Part shown: positions 7,539 through 17,606 of the stretch, one piece after another
Layout: the number at the start of each line of letters is the position of its first letter
Numbering within the stretch: position 1 is the first letter of the stretch
From: Paenibacillus sp. J23TS9
Lineage (GTDB): Bacteria; Bacillota; Bacilli; Paenibacillales; Paenibacillaceae
Direction of reading: 5' to 3'
Assembly (NCBI RefSeq): GCF_018403225.1
Contig: NZ_BOSG01000004.1
Span: 1 to 64,000, forward strand
Length of the DNA stretch: 64,000 nucleotides
Position numbers and translations under genes: made by a program
The notes under the pieces: generated by a model
Databases searched by the model: none
Seen by the model: only the letters and a program-made list of their open reading frames with translations
Told to the model about the DNA's origin: nothing

Positions 7539-9086
7539 TTATTTTTTCATTGCTTCCTGTGAAAGAATCCATTCGGTAATGGTGCGGACCATGACTCCTG
7601 TCGCCCCTTTCGGATTGACCCCCCGCTCCTTATTCACAAAAGCCGTACCTGCAATATCCAGGTGGATCCAGGGCAGCCCCTCTGCAAAGGTACCGATAAA
7701 TAAGCCTGCGGTGATCGCAGCGCCCCTAGCCCCCGTGCTGTTGCTAAGATCGGCCACATCGCTTTTCAGCATATCCCAGAATTCCTTATATGCAGGCAGG
7801 GGCCATACCTTCTCACCGGTTCGTTTGGAGGCCAGAATGAACTCCTCGAGCATGGTATCGTCGTTCGTAACCACCCCTGTGGCTATGTCACCCAGAGCCG
7901 ACAGTACAGCTCCCGTGAGCGTAGCGACATCAATGAGCTTAACAGCTCCCTGCTGCCTCGCATAGGTCATGCCGTCCGCAAGCACAATCCTGCCTTCCGC
8001 ATCGGTGTTTAAAACCTCTATAGTCCGCCCGCTGAGGCTATGAATAATATCTCCCGGCTTGAATGCATTGCCTCCCGGCATATTTTCAGCTGTGGGGATT
8101 ACCATCACGACATTAACCGCAGGCCTAAGGATGCCCAAGGCATTCATGACACCGAGCACAGCGGCAGCACCGCCCATATCGCTGATCATTTCCTCCATCC
8201 CAACCCGCTTTTTCAGCGAGATGCCTCCTGTATCGAATGTAATGCCTTTACCAACAAGGCCTGTAACATCGCTCCATTCAGCTCTGCCTTGATATTTGAT
8301 CATTATCAGTCGCGGCGGATGCACACTGCCCTTTCCGACAGCAACCAGTCCGCCCATACCCAGCGTCTCTAGCTGCTTTTCATCCAGAACAGCTGATTCG
8401 AATCCATGCTTTTCCGCGATCTCCATGGCGGCCTTGGTCAAATCGTCAGGTACCAGGAAGTTTCCTGGCAAATTGGTTAAATCTCTAGCCAGACAAGTGG
8501 ACTCAGCATATGCCTTTCCGCGCTGAATGCCAACCTCCCAATCCAATAATTCAGCAGCCGAAACCTTACCTTTTCGCAAAAATATCAGCTGCTCAATTCC
8601 CTTGTAGGAGGAAGTATTCTTTTTATACTGCTTATGGCGGTAGGAGCCTAAGATCATTCCTTCCGTTATTGCCTGGGCGGCTACAAGAGCATTTTGCTCC
8701 ACCGAAAAGGTAAGCAGCGGTGAGCTGAGCTCCCATGCCAGCTTTTTCGCCCTCATTTTTAATGCCTGCCTTGCTGCCTGAGCAGATGCTACTCTTAGTT
8801 CCTCTGATGTTAGAGGGCGCTCGCCAGCACCCACAAAAATCACCGTCCGGTATTCTCCGCGTCCCGGAAGCGGGACGGCATACGTTTGAAAAGGCGCAGC
8901 CTGAAACAGATGACTCTCCATCAAAGGCATAAGCATTGAATTCCACACCTGCTGCATGCTTCCATCCTGAATGCCCTGGGGTGATACCAATACAATAAAC
9001 GCGTCAACATCATACTGCCCTGCGTCGAGATCTTCTTTCCAATCCATTGATACCTGTATATGTTCAGAACCGTAATATCCATTCAT
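7539..9086 (-). CDS. pepA: Leucyl aminopeptidase (M17 family)
   Basis: The 515-aa protein is a cytosolic M17 metallo-aminopeptidase that releases N-terminal residues from peptides using two metal ions. The catalytic C-terminal half has VGKGITFDTGG, the Lys and Asp metal/catalytic region, and the family signature NTDAEGR. The N-terminal macro-like domain (about 1-170) is more variable. AGGAAG lies 7 nt before the ATG at 9086. The gene stands alone and converges on the feo operon across a shared terminator. Confidence 0.95.
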   Translation of the reverse strand: MNGYYGSEHIQVSMDWKEDLDAGQYDVDAFIVLVSPQGIQDGSMQQVWNSMLMPLMESHLFQAAPFQTYAVPLPGRGEYRTVIFVGAGERPLTSEELRVASAQAARQALKMRAKKLAWELSSPLLTFSVEQNALVAAQAITEGMILGSYRHKQYKKNTSSYKGIEQLIFLRKGKVSAAELLDWEVGIQRGKAYAESTCLARDLTNLPGNFLVPDDLTKAAMEIAEKHGFESAVLDEKQLETLGMGGLVAVGKGSVHPPRLIMIKYQGRAEWSDVTGLVGKGITFDTGGISLKKRVGMEEMISDMGGAAAVLGVMNALGILRPAVNVVMVIPTAENMPGGNAFKPGDIIHSLSGRTIEVLNTDAEGRIVLADGMTYARQQGAVKLIDVATLTGAVLSALGDIATGVVTNDDTMLEEFILASKRTGEKVWPLPAYKEFWDMLKSDVADLSNSTGARGAAITAGLFIGTFAEGLPWIHLDIAGTAFVNKERGVNPKGATGVMVRTITEWILSQEAMKK

Positions 9087-9193
9087 GGGCGATCTTCCTT
9101 TGTCTTGAAGTTTTCGGACGTTTAATCATATATATTATTCCACGTTTGTCCAAAGCAACTCCAAAGACCGTTTCTTTTGCCCAAAAAACAAAA

Positions 9194-10306
9194 CTAGATC
9201 ATCTCCACAATCGGCAGAGAAATCACAAATTCAGTTCCTTTGCCAACGGTGCTGTTGACGGCGATATACCCTTTATGATTTTTGATAATCCGGTAGCTCA
9301 CTGACAGTCCGAGGCCTGTCCCGCTTTCCTTCGTCGTAAAAAAAGGATCAAACAGATGAGAGAGCGTATTATGGTCCATCCCTTTACCATTGTCCGTAAT
9401 GCAGATATGTACGTTCTTGTTGTCGCGATTCGTCTGGATTTCAATTAACCCGCCATTTTCACCGCTTAGGTGATCAATCGCATCCATCGCATTTTTAACC
9501 ATGTTTAAAATTACCTGCTTGATTTGCTTCACGTCAACTGAGATATGTAGAGGCGGGATGTCGTCATGCAGCATCACTTGGCAGCCTTTCATCAAAGCCT
9601 CACTCTCGGTCAGCAGCACGACTTCCTTAAGCAAGGAAAGTACCGGAATAACCGTGGTCTGAGGGGCGGAAGGCTTTGAGGAATTCAAAAATTCGTATAT
9701 GATATCATTGGCTCTATCGATTTCCATAAGGATAATGCGGGCGTATTCATCTTTTCCTAATTTAATCAGATGGGGTCGCAGCAGTTGAATAAAGCCTCGG
9801 ATTGCAGTTAGCGGGTTTCGGATTTCATGTGCAATGGAGGCGGATATTTTTCCAAGCATGGCAAGCTTGTCGTTCCTATAGGCGGTTTGTTCAATTTGCT
9901 TAAAATCCGACACATCCTTGACGCTAAACAAATAATCTCCATCCATTTGATCGCCGTACGTTACGGTAAGCAGCCACTGGCGACCGGATTCATCCGTCAG
10001 CTCATGGTATTTTTTGCAGTGGAAAATCGTTTCACGATAAATCCGCAGGATTTTCTTTTTCTTGAACCGGCTTAGCTGTGGATGTCGCAAAATTTGCAGC
10101 AATGTACAGCCCGTAAGGGATTTACGGGACACTTCCAGCAGCCTGGCCATCTGCACATTAATAAACGTCAGCACACCTTCGCTGTCAAACAGCATTACAC
10201 CGCTATCCAAGTGCTCCAAAATATTTTCATACTTGTTCTTCACCAGCTGCGTAGATTGAAAAGCCTCAAGGGACTGTAGCAACGTCTCCTGGATATCGCT
10301 CAACAC
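9194..10306 (-). CDS. Soluble PAS-domain sensor histidine kinase, sporulation-kinase-like
   Basis: From GTG at 10306 (or TTG at 10303) the product is about 370 aa: a PAS domain near residues 35-150, a HisKA domain with HEIRNPLTAIRG containing the phospho-accepting His, and an HATPase domain with N box NMVKNAMDAI, G1 DNGKGM and G2 GTGLGL. No membrane segment is visible, so the input is cytoplasmic. AAGGGGGAG just upstream decides this start; the frame is open back to 10378 without a ribosome site. No response regulator gene is adjacent. Orphan PAS kinases of this build in Bacillales often feed the Spo0F/Spo0A phosphorelay; that role is inference. Confidence 0.85.
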   Translation of the reverse strand: MLSDIQETLLQSLEAFQSTQLVKNKYENILEHLDSGVMLFDSEGVLTFINVQMARLLEVSRKSLTGCTLLQILRHPQLSRFKKKKILRIYRETIFHCKKYHELTDESGRQWLLTVTYGDQMDGDYLFSVKDVSDFKQIEQTAYRNDKLAMLGKISASIAHEIRNPLTAIRGFIQLLRPHLIKLGKDEYARIILMEIDRANDIIYEFLNSSKPSAPQTTVIPVLSLLKEVVLLTESEALMKGCQVMLHDDIPPLHISVDVKQIKQVILNMVKNAMDAIDHLSGENGGLIEIQTNRDNKNVHICITDNGKGMDHNTLSHLFDPFFTTKESGTGLGLSVSYRIIKNHKGYIAVNSTVGKGTEFVISLPIVEMI

Positions 10307-10544
10307 GATACTCCCCCTTTTCAAGAAAATGAAAGATTCATTCTCTCCCCCATCTCTTATTCTTACATCTATAGACAAACAATAAGAAAGATAGTTTTAT
10401 CATAGACAAGGTAGCCGGAAAACTCAATCGGAGAAACTGTCGAAAAAACAAAATTATGGTTAAATTTTCTAATTAAATGGCCGCTGCCTTCATATTAGAG
10501 GAATTCCTTTTAGCTTAACATATGAACCCCCTCCATTGAATGAA

Positions 10545-10590
10545 AACAAAAGCACCAAATACATGAATCCACATGTACCGATGCTTTTTA
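10545..10590 (-). terminator. Probable terminator
   Basis: AGCACCAAATACATG and CATGTACCGATGCT form an imperfect hairpin followed, on the minus strand, by a T-rich stretch. It lies downstream of the gene ending at 10642. Confidence 0.6.
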
Positions 10591-10641
10591 CACCTATCAT
10601 TTTAGGGATTGCTCCCTATTACAATAGATACGCTATGATGA

Positions 10642-11049
10642 TCATGCCTTATGCTGCAATCGCAGCCTCCGCTGGCTCATAACGGCCAATCTTTTCTTTA
10701 ATTCGCCCTCCCATTTCTCGTCCTGCATTTGTTTGGCTATGGTCAACAAGTCCAGCGCCATATCAATTTGGCTTTGTACGATGTCCTTGGGATCCTCCTT
10801 TTCGCAATTGACGACATTTTCGAAAATAGTCTCGTCATCTTCCACGACATAGTCCTGGAAATCAATCTCCCCAGCTCCGTCACCATGCGCATATTCAGCT
10901 AAAATTTCATATTCATTCTCAACCTTGTAATGAACTTCAACCCGGTGGCACACGGGACAGAACAGCAGGGGAACATTGTGGACCTGAGTGCGATAATGTT
11001 TTAATGTTCCCTTGGTTCCAACCATACTCGCTCCGCAGCAATAACTCAT
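10642..11049 (-). CDS. Conserved protein with a YgiT-like zinc ribbon
   Basis: A 135-aa soluble protein. The N-terminus has two Cys pairs (C4-C5 and CPVC at about 32-35) that could form a zinc ribbon like the YgiT type. The middle is acidic (FQDYVVEDDETIFE) and the C-terminus is a basic helix. GAGGAGGG sits 8-9 nt before the ATG at 11049. No antitoxin DNA-binding domain is fused and no toxin gene is beside it, so a toxin-antitoxin role is not supported. Function unknown. Confidence 0.7.
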   Translation of the reverse strand: MSYCCGASMVGTKGTLKHYRTQVHNVPLLFCPVCHRVEVHYKVENEYEILAEYAHGDGAGEIDFQDYVVEDDETIFENVVNCEKEDPKDIVQSQIDMALDLLTIAKQMQDEKWEGELKKRLAVMSQRRLRLQHKA

Positions 11050-11222
11050 GCTAGTTCACCCTCCTCTTGATTCCACCGTATTCTTCATAATGTATTCGCT
11101 TTATTCTATGTCAATTCCTTTTTCCGTTTCAACGGACAGCATAAATTTCCTGCATTTTCTTCCTGTTATATATCAACGTATTTCCCTGGGTTTAAACGAA
11201 TTATTCAAACCGCAAAGGTGTA

Positions 11223-11278
11223 AAAAGCCCCCGTTGCCGGTATGAGATACTAACCTCACAGCCGGCAAAGGGGGCTTG
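11223..11278 (-). terminator. Terminator of the peroxiredoxin gene
   Basis: AAGCCCCCGTTGCCGG on the left pairs with CCGGCAAAGGGGGCTT on the right. On the minus strand the hairpin ends in GGGGGCTTTTT, 14 bp after the stop codon. Confidence 0.85.
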
Positions 11279-11291
11279 TCCATATTTAATG

Positions 11292-11837
11292 TTAGGCTAA
11301 CAGGTTCTTGTCTCCTGGTTTCCAGTTCATTGCGCACAATCCGCCGGATTGCAGAGCTTGCAGAACACGGAGAGTTTCTTCAACGCTGCGGCCGATATCA
11401 TTGTGGTTAACCACTTGATATTTCAGTTCGCCTTCAGGGTTGATGATGAACAAGCCGCGCAGCGCTACGCCTTCTTCTTCGATGTATACACCGTAGTCTT
11501 TAGCAACGGATCTAGTGATGTCCGAAGCCAGTGGGAAGTTGATTTGTCCCAGACCGTTGGAATCTCTTGGAGTCGTGATCCAAGCTTTGTGACTGTGGAT
11601 AGAGTCTGTACTTACGCCCAAGATTTCAGCGTCAAGTGCTTTGAATTGGTCTGCAGCATCGCTAAGTGCTGTAATCTCAGTCGGGCACACGAATGTGAAG
11701 TCCAGAGGATAGAAGAAGAATACGAGCCATTTACCGCGGTAGTCGGTCAGACTTGCTTTACTGAAGTCGGATCCGTCACCTGTTACGGTTTCCATTGTAA
11801 AATCAGGAGCTGCTTTACCTACTAAACGTTCTGCCAT
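11292..11837 (-). CDS. Typical 2-Cys peroxiredoxin
   Basis: The 181-aa AhpC/Prx1-type protein reduces H2O2 and organic peroxides. The peroxidatic Cys is C51 in TFVCPTE and the resolving Cys is C168 in GGLCAMNW, as in typical 2-Cys enzymes. It resembles B. subtilis YkuU more than AhpC and no ahpF is adjacent, so thioredoxin is the likely reductant. The ATG at 11837 has AAAGGAGG upstream; the frame extends further but only into the leader. A promoter at 11971-11999 and a PerR-type palindrome at 12015-12037 lie upstream. Confidence 0.93.
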   Translation of the reverse strand: MAERLVGKAAPDFTMETVTGDGSDFSKASLTDYRGKWLVFFFYPLDFTFVCPTEITALSDAADQFKALDAEILGVSTDSIHSHKAWITTPRDSNGLGQINFPLASDITRSVAKDYGVYIEEEGVALRGLFIINPEGELKYQVVNHNDIGRSVEETLRVLQALQSGGLCAMNWKPGDKNLLA

Positions 11838-11900
11838 GTTTAAAAATCCTCCTTTGAGATATATATAGAATGATTGAAAAGCTAACCTTTCATTCCATTC

Positions 11901-11942
11901 TATATGAAAGAAAAACAATAGTTTTTCTTATTTCATAGTATA
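11901..11942 (-). promoter_or_regulatory. Long hairpin in the peroxiredoxin 5' leader
   Basis: TATATGAAAGAAAAAC and GTTTTTCTTATTTCATA are inverted around an AATA loop. The hairpin falls inside the predicted transcript, between promoter and gene, and has no T run. It may stabilise the mRNA or be an extra operator. Confidence 0.5.
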
Positions 11943-11970
11943 TGTGATCCCTGTGGAATCTACATTTAAA

Positions 11971-11999
11971 ATGGTATCATTCGTCCTTTTCAAAGTCAA
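11971..11999 (-). promoter_or_regulatory. Peroxiredoxin promoter
   Basis: On the minus strand TTGACT (11994-11999) and TACCAT (11971-11976) are separated by 17 bp. Confidence 0.6.
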
Positions 12000-12014
12000 G
12001 ACTATAAACGTTAT

Positions 12015-12037
12015 TTATTTATAATAATTATAAATAA
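12015..12037. promoter_or_regulatory. PerR box
   Basis: The core TTATAAT-A-ATTATAA at 12019-12033 equals the B. subtilis PerR consensus TTATAATNATTATAA, and the symmetry extends to a perfect 11-1-11 palindrome. It lies 15 bp upstream of the -35 of the peroxiredoxin promoter. Peroxide-responsive control is inferred. Confidence 0.75.
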
Positions 12038-12135
12038 GATGTTTTCGTGAACAAAAGCTTCCTATTAATATGTAGTTACTTTGAAGCTCGTCTACATTCC
12101 GATTTTAAGTATGTACTATATCCCCTCAATACATG

Positions 12136-12172
12136 CAACAAGCGGGTATCACTTTAATGAAGTGACACCCGC
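12136..12172 (-). terminator. Probable leuB terminator
   Basis: GCGGGTATCACTT and AAGTGACACCCGC form a strong hairpin; on the minus strand it is followed by TTGTTG, a weak T tract. Confidence 0.6.
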
Positions 12173-12203
12173 CTGCTATGTTCATCTCAGTCATCTGTAC
12201 GTA

Positions 12204-13283
12204 TTACTTCTTGATGGCTGCTACAATCAGATCTCCCATCTCACGCGTACCAATCGCTTTGCTCTTATCCACGGCGATATCGCTCGTACGATGTCCTTCG
12301 TTCAGTACCTGGGATACCGCTGCTTCAATGGCATCCGCCGCATCGGCATAATTGAATGTCAGACGGAACATCAGGGCAAGCGACAGGATCGTTGCAATCG
12401 GGTTAGCCAGGTTCTGGCCCGCGATATCCGGTGCAGAGCCATGTACCGGCTCAAACAATCCGAATGCACCCTCGCCCATCGAAGCTGATGCCAGCATACC
12501 GATGGAACCGGTCAGCATAGCCGCTTCATCACTGAGGATATCTCCGAACATATTTTCCGTCACGATAACATCAAAGCTTGCCGGACGGCGGAGCAGCTGC
12601 ATAGCGCAGTTATCAACGAGTACATGCTCCAGCTCAACATCCGGATAATCTGCAGCTACACGGATGACGACTTCGCGCCACAGGCGCGAGGTTTCAAGCA
12701 CGTTAGCTTTGTCGACGGAAGCAAGCTTCTTGCGGCGCTTTTGGGCAATTTCGAAGCCTTGGCGCACAATGCGCTCTACTTCAGCTACGTTGTATACGCA
12801 AGTATCAACCGCTTCTTCGCCATGCTCACCCTGGCGTCTGAACTTGTCTCCAAAATAGATTCCTCCGGTCAGTTCACGTACGACCATCAGATCCGTTCCT
12901 TCAAGCACTTCCGGTTTCAGTGTCGAAGCATCCTTCAGGCAGTCGAACACAACGGCCGGACGAAGATTGGAGAACAACCCGAGTGCTTTGCGAATGCCCA
13001 GGAGGCCGGTTTCCGGGCGCAGCTCCTTGGAATTGCTGTCCCATTTTGGACCGCCTACAGCGCCAAGCAGAACAGCATCGGCATTTTTACAAACGGACAA
13101 TGTCTCTTCCGGAAGAGGTGTGCCTTTTTCGTCTATGGCAATACCGCCAAACAGAGCATGCTCTGTTTCAAAAGTATATCCAAACAGTTCTTCTGTACGT
13201 TTAAGCACTTTCTCGGCTTCCGCTACGACCTCTGGTCCTATTCCGTCTCCGCTGATTACGGCAATTTTCTTCACTTCTGGCAT
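12204..13283 (-). CDS. leuB: 3-isopropylmalate dehydrogenase
   Basis: LeuB oxidises and decarboxylates (2R,3S)-3-isopropylmalate with NAD+ in leucine synthesis. The protein has the GDGIGPEV start motif, the R-x10-R substrate-binding region with ELTGGIYFG, and the signature [12 protein letters not shown] followed by GSAPDIAG. I chose the ATG at 13283: a GTG four codons earlier overlaps its own ribosome site AAGGAG. The gene is on the same strand as leuA but is cut off from it by a gene on the opposite strand, so it needs its own promoter. Confidence 0.97.
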   Translation of the reverse strand: MPEVKKIAVISGDGIGPEVVAEAEKVLKRTEELFGYTFETEHALFGGIAIDEKGTPLPEETLSVCKNADAVLLGAVGGPKWDSNSKELRPETGLLGIRKALGLFSNLRPAVVFDCLKDASTLKPEVLEGTDLMVVRELTGGIYFGDKFRRQGEHGEEAVDTCVYNVAEVERIVRQGFEIAQKRRKKLASVDKANVLETSRLWREVVIRVAADYPDVELEHVLVDNCAMQLLRRPASFDVIVTENMFGDILSDEAAMLTGSIGMLASASMGEGAFGLFEPVHGSAPDIAGQNLANPIATILSLALMFRLTFNYADAADAIEAAVSQVLNEGHRTSDIAVDKSKAIGTREMGDLIVAAIKK

Positions 13284-13488
13284 GTTTTCCGTCACTCCTT
13301 ATGGTTACTTCTCACTGATCTAATTATCTATCTATGTTGTATCACATTCTCAAGGCTGTTGACCAAGATATAGAATCTATCACCTTTATAGTTTTCTCCT
13401 ATAAACAGGTGTTATGCCGTGATCATCGGTCTTTTAAATCGAATCTCAAGTTGCCCTATCCTGATTATTCCAGTTAAAATAGTATTGT

Positions 13489-13606
13489 GAATCAATTTCA
13501 TAACTCACTAAAACGATAAAATTGAAACTATATATAGACCAATAAAACCGTTTGGATCTATATATAGCCTTGATTGAAGCAGCTTAAGGTATTATGAAAT
13601 TGATTC
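13489..13606. repeat. Nested inverted repeats between leuB and an aldo/keto reductase
   Basis: An outer perfect 15-bp inverted repeat (GAATCAATTTCATAA, 13489-13503, and its complement, 13592-13606) encloses an inner perfect 11-bp pair (CTATATATAGA, 13528-13538, and its complement, 13557-13567) with a further CCAA/TTGG. The intergenic region (13284-13646) holds no gene. It could be a folded leader, a paired operator or a remnant of a small mobile element. Confidence 0.75.
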
Positions 13607-13646
13607 TTGCATAGTCCAAAAAAATCGCCGAAGGAGTTGAACGATT

Positions 13647-14627
13647 TTGCAATACACCTATCTCGGTAAATCAGGTCTGAAGGTCAGCCGCTTATGTCTG
13701 GGTACGATGAATTTCGGCCCGGCGACGGATGAAAAGGAAGCGTTCCGCATCATGGATGCTGCCTTGGATGCCGGAATCCAGTTTTTTGACACCGCTAACA
13801 TTTATGGCTGGGGTCAGAACTCCGGTCTTACTGAAACGATCATCGGCCGCTGGTTCGCTCAAGGCGGAGGCCGCCGCGAAAAAGTTGTACTCGCTACCAA
13901 GATCCATGGTAACATGCATGACCCGGCTGACGGTCCGAACAGCACGGAGGGTCTGTCTTCGTACAAAATCCGCCGTCATCTGGAAGGCTCGCTGAAGCGT
14001 CTGCAAACCGATCATATCGAGCTGTATCAGATGCATCATGTGGACCGCAATGTATCCTGGGATGAGCTGTGGGGTGCATTCGAGCTCGCGGTGTCGCAGG
14101 GCAAAATCGGTTATGTCGGTTCCAGCAACTTTGCGGGCTGGCAGATTGCCCAAGCCCAGGGTGAAGCGCAAAGACGTCATTTCCTCGGCCTCGTGGCAGA
14201 ACAGCATAAATATAACCTGAACTGCCGTCTGCCTGAGCTGGAAGTCCTTCCTGCCGCAAAAGCTATGGGACTCGGCGTGATTCCTTGGAGCCCGCTGGAC
14301 GGGGGCATGCTTGGACGTAATGCGCTGAAAAAGCTGGAAGGCACCCGCAGCGGCAACAACCCGAACAAAATCGAGAAACATCGTGCTCAGCTTGAAGCCT
14401 TCGCAGAATTATGCAACGAGCTTGGCGAACCACAGGATAATGTCGCGCTTGCCTGGCTGCTGACTCATCCTGCAGTCACAGCGCCAATCATCGGTCCTCG
14501 CACATTGGAGCAGTTTGAAAGCTCGCTGCGCGTCGTTGAGATTAAGCTGGATGAAGCCGTATTAAAGCGGTTGGATGAAATTTTCCCAGGACCGGGCGGT
14601 GAAGCTCCGGAAGCCTACGCTTGGTAA
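13647..14627 (+). CDS. Aldo/keto reductase
   Basis: A 326-aa NADPH-dependent aldo/keto reductase (TIM barrel). The catalytic tetrad is visible: Asp and Tyr in FFDTANIYGWG, Lys in ATKIHG and His in YQMHHVD. The cofactor end has GPRTLEQF. The start is TTG at 13647 with GAAGGAG 10 nt upstream. The gene sits alone between leuA and leuB on the opposite strand; nothing ties it to leucine synthesis, and the substrate is unknown. It converges with leuA onto a shared terminator. Confidence 0.9.
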   Translation: MQYTYLGKSGLKVSRLCLGTMNFGPATDEKEAFRIMDAALDAGIQFFDTANIYGWGQNSGLTETIIGRWFAQGGGRREKVVLATKIHGNMHDPADGPNSTEGLSSYKIRRHLEGSLKRLQTDHIELYQMHHVDRNVSWDELWGAFELAVSQGKIGYVGSSNFAGWQIAQAQGEAQRRHFLGLVAEQHKYNLNCRLPELEVLPAAKAMGLGVIPWSPLDGGMLGRNALKKLEGTRSGNNPNKIEKHRAQLEAFAELCNELGEPQDNVALAWLLTHPAVTAPIIGPRTLEQFESSLRVVEIKLDEAVLKRLDEIFPGPGGEAPEAYAW

Positions 14628-14680
14628 TTGTTTTTGAAATTTATTGCCTAACAAGTATAAAAATGTCCTGATAAATAAAT

Positions 14681-14712
14681 AAAGGCAGGCCGCCATCTGC
14701 GGTCTGCCTTTT
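14681..14712. terminator. Bidirectional terminator
   Basis: AAGGCAGGCCGC pairs with GCGGTCTGCCTT, with A and T runs on the two sides, between the aldo/keto reductase and leuA ends. Confidence 0.85.
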
Positions 14713-14745
14713 GATATGTCTGCTGGCAAGAAAAATTCAATCTTC

Positions 14746-16287
14746 TTACAAGCTTGCCCGTTCTCTCTTGCTGAATGTTTTGCGCTTCTCGATAAGCTGG
14801 TTTAGCGCATCCACGTAAGCACGCGCACTGGCCTCCAGAATATCTGTGCTGAGCCCGCGTCCTTGCGCGGATACATCATTTTGGGTCAGGACTACATGAA
14901 CCTCACCCTGCGCATCCTTACCACGAGAGACCGACTTGATGGAGTAATCGGACAAGGTGACCTCTTCACGGGTCGCTTTATCGATCGCGTTATAAATCGC
15001 ATCTACCGAACCATTACCTTCCGCTTCCTCTTCAAGCTCCTGATCCTGATCCTTGATAATACGTACCTGGGCTGTAGGAACCGAACGATTGCCATAGGTA
15101 ACGTAGATCGTTTCCAGTTGGAAAACTTCCGGTGTATCCACCAGCTTCTCTTCTACCAGAGCCATAATATCGTCATCGGATACTTCCTTCTTCTTGTCCG
15201 CAAGCACTTTGAATCTGGCAAAAGCCTGGTTCAGCTGCTGTTCATCCAGCTCATATCCCATGTCTAGCAGTTTTTCACGGAATGCATGGCGCCCTGAGTG
15301 CTTGCCAAGTACCAGCTTGCTTTCTTTCAGACCGATGGTTTCAGGAGTCATGATTTCATACGTCGTTTTCTCTTTCAACATGCCATCCTGGTGAATACCG
15401 GATTCATGGGCAAAGGCGTTCGCACCGACAATCGCTTTATTACCCGGAACCACCATGCCAGTAAGCTTACTGACCAAACGGCTTGTGCGAGAAATTTCCG
15501 ACAAATTCATAGAAGTCTTGGCACCGAAAAATTCCTGACGGGTCTCCAGCGCCATGGCAATCTCTTCAATCGCCGTATTGCCTGCACGTTCACCGATTCC
15601 GTTAACGGTCCCTTCAATCTGGTCGGCACCGTTTTGGATAGCGGCGAGTGTATTGGCCGTGGCCATTCCGAGATCATTATGACAATGCGCGCTGAGCTGC
15701 ACCTTCTCGATATCCGGAACATTTTCCTTCAGGTATTTGAAGATCGCACCATATTCCGAAGGGTTCAGGTATCCGACCGTATCCGGAATATTGACGACTT
15801 TCACACCTTCATTCACTGCCATTGAGACCATCTCAACCATGAAATCCAGCTCGGTGCGTCCAGCATCCTCCAGAGAAAATTCAATCTTGGAAAAATACTT
15901 CTTCGCATACTGCAGAGCGGATTGTGCGGTTTGAAGCACCTGCTCCTTCTCCATACGCAGCTTATGCTTCCGGTGAATCGGCGAAGTGGCCAAAAAGATG
16001 TGGATGCAAGGATCCTGTGCACCAATCAGTGCTTCACGAACAGCATCGATGTCCTGTTCTCTGGAACGGGATAAGCCGATGACGGTTACATCCTTCACCG
16101 CTTTAGCTACCGCGTTCACCGCTGCCAAATCTCCAGGAGATGCGGCAGGGAAGCCTGCCTCCATACGGTCGATGCCCAATTTTTCCAACTGATATGCAAT
16201 CTCGAGTTTCTCACGGGTATTCAGGTTTACGCCAGGAGACTGCTCCCCGTCGCGTAATGTTGTGTCAAACACATAAATTTTTCGCAA
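14746..16287 (-). CDS. leuA: 2-isopropylmalate synthase
   Basis: LeuA condenses acetyl-CoA with 2-oxoisovalerate, the first committed step of leucine synthesis. The protein has the DTTLRDGEQSPG active-site motif near the N-terminus, SAHCHNDLGMA metal ligands, and a C-terminal regulatory domain (about 390-500) for leucine feedback. I chose TTG at 16287, giving a protein starting MRKIYVFDTT (513 aa); AAGGAGG is 10 nt upstream. It is the last gene of the ilvB-ilvN-ilvC-leuA series, but a terminator hairpin lies between ilvC and leuA. Confidence 0.96.
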   Translation of the reverse strand: MRKIYVFDTTLRDGEQSPGVNLNTREKLEIAYQLEKLGIDRMEAGFPAASPGDLAAVNAVAKAVKDVTVIGLSRSREQDIDAVREALIGAQDPCIHIFLATSPIHRKHKLRMEKEQVLQTAQSALQYAKKYFSKIEFSLEDAGRTELDFMVEMVSMAVNEGVKVVNIPDTVGYLNPSEYGAIFKYLKENVPDIEKVQLSAHCHNDLGMATANTLAAIQNGADQIEGTVNGIGERAGNTAIEEIAMALETRQEFFGAKTSMNLSEISRTSRLVSKLTGMVVPGNKAIVGANAFAHESGIHQDGMLKEKTTYEIMTPETIGLKESKLVLGKHSGRHAFREKLLDMGYELDEQQLNQAFARFKVLADKKKEVSDDDIMALVEEKLVDTPEVFQLETIYVTYGNRSVPTAQVRIIKDQDQELEEEAEGNGSVDAIYNAIDKATREEVTLSDYSIKSVSRGKDAQGEVHVVLTQNDVSAQGRGLSTDILEASARAYVDALNQLIEKRKTFSKRERASL

Positions 16288-16322
16288 GTCCAAGGCACCT
16301 CCTTCATCATACAAAACCTCTT

Positions 16323-16381
16323 AAAAAAAACCCCCACAACGTGGCGCTTCTGCTTCGAAGCCTTCCAAAAACCTTGTGGGG
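16323..16381 (-). terminator. Terminator hairpin in the ilvC-leuA gap
   Basis: On the minus strand CCCCACAAGGT pairs with ACGTTGTGGGG, with an inner GGCTTCGAAGC fold, and is followed by eight T residues. Reading from ilvC it would reduce entry into leuA, so it could be an attenuator or a partial terminator. Confidence 0.75.
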
Positions 16382-16471
16382 ACCCCGAATAAATAATCTC
16401 TTAAAACTTCTGATGCGGCTCACGCATATGCACGGCCGCATCAAAAGGGAATAATATCGTATAATTATGAA

Positions 16472-17584
<1,113 letters not shown>

Positions 17585-17606
17585 TTAATCCGTTTTCATT
17601 GCATGA

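Noticed and set aside
16315..16471. Second T-box before leuA
   Set aside because: The GGGTGG-type T-box core is absent; only a terminator hairpin is present.
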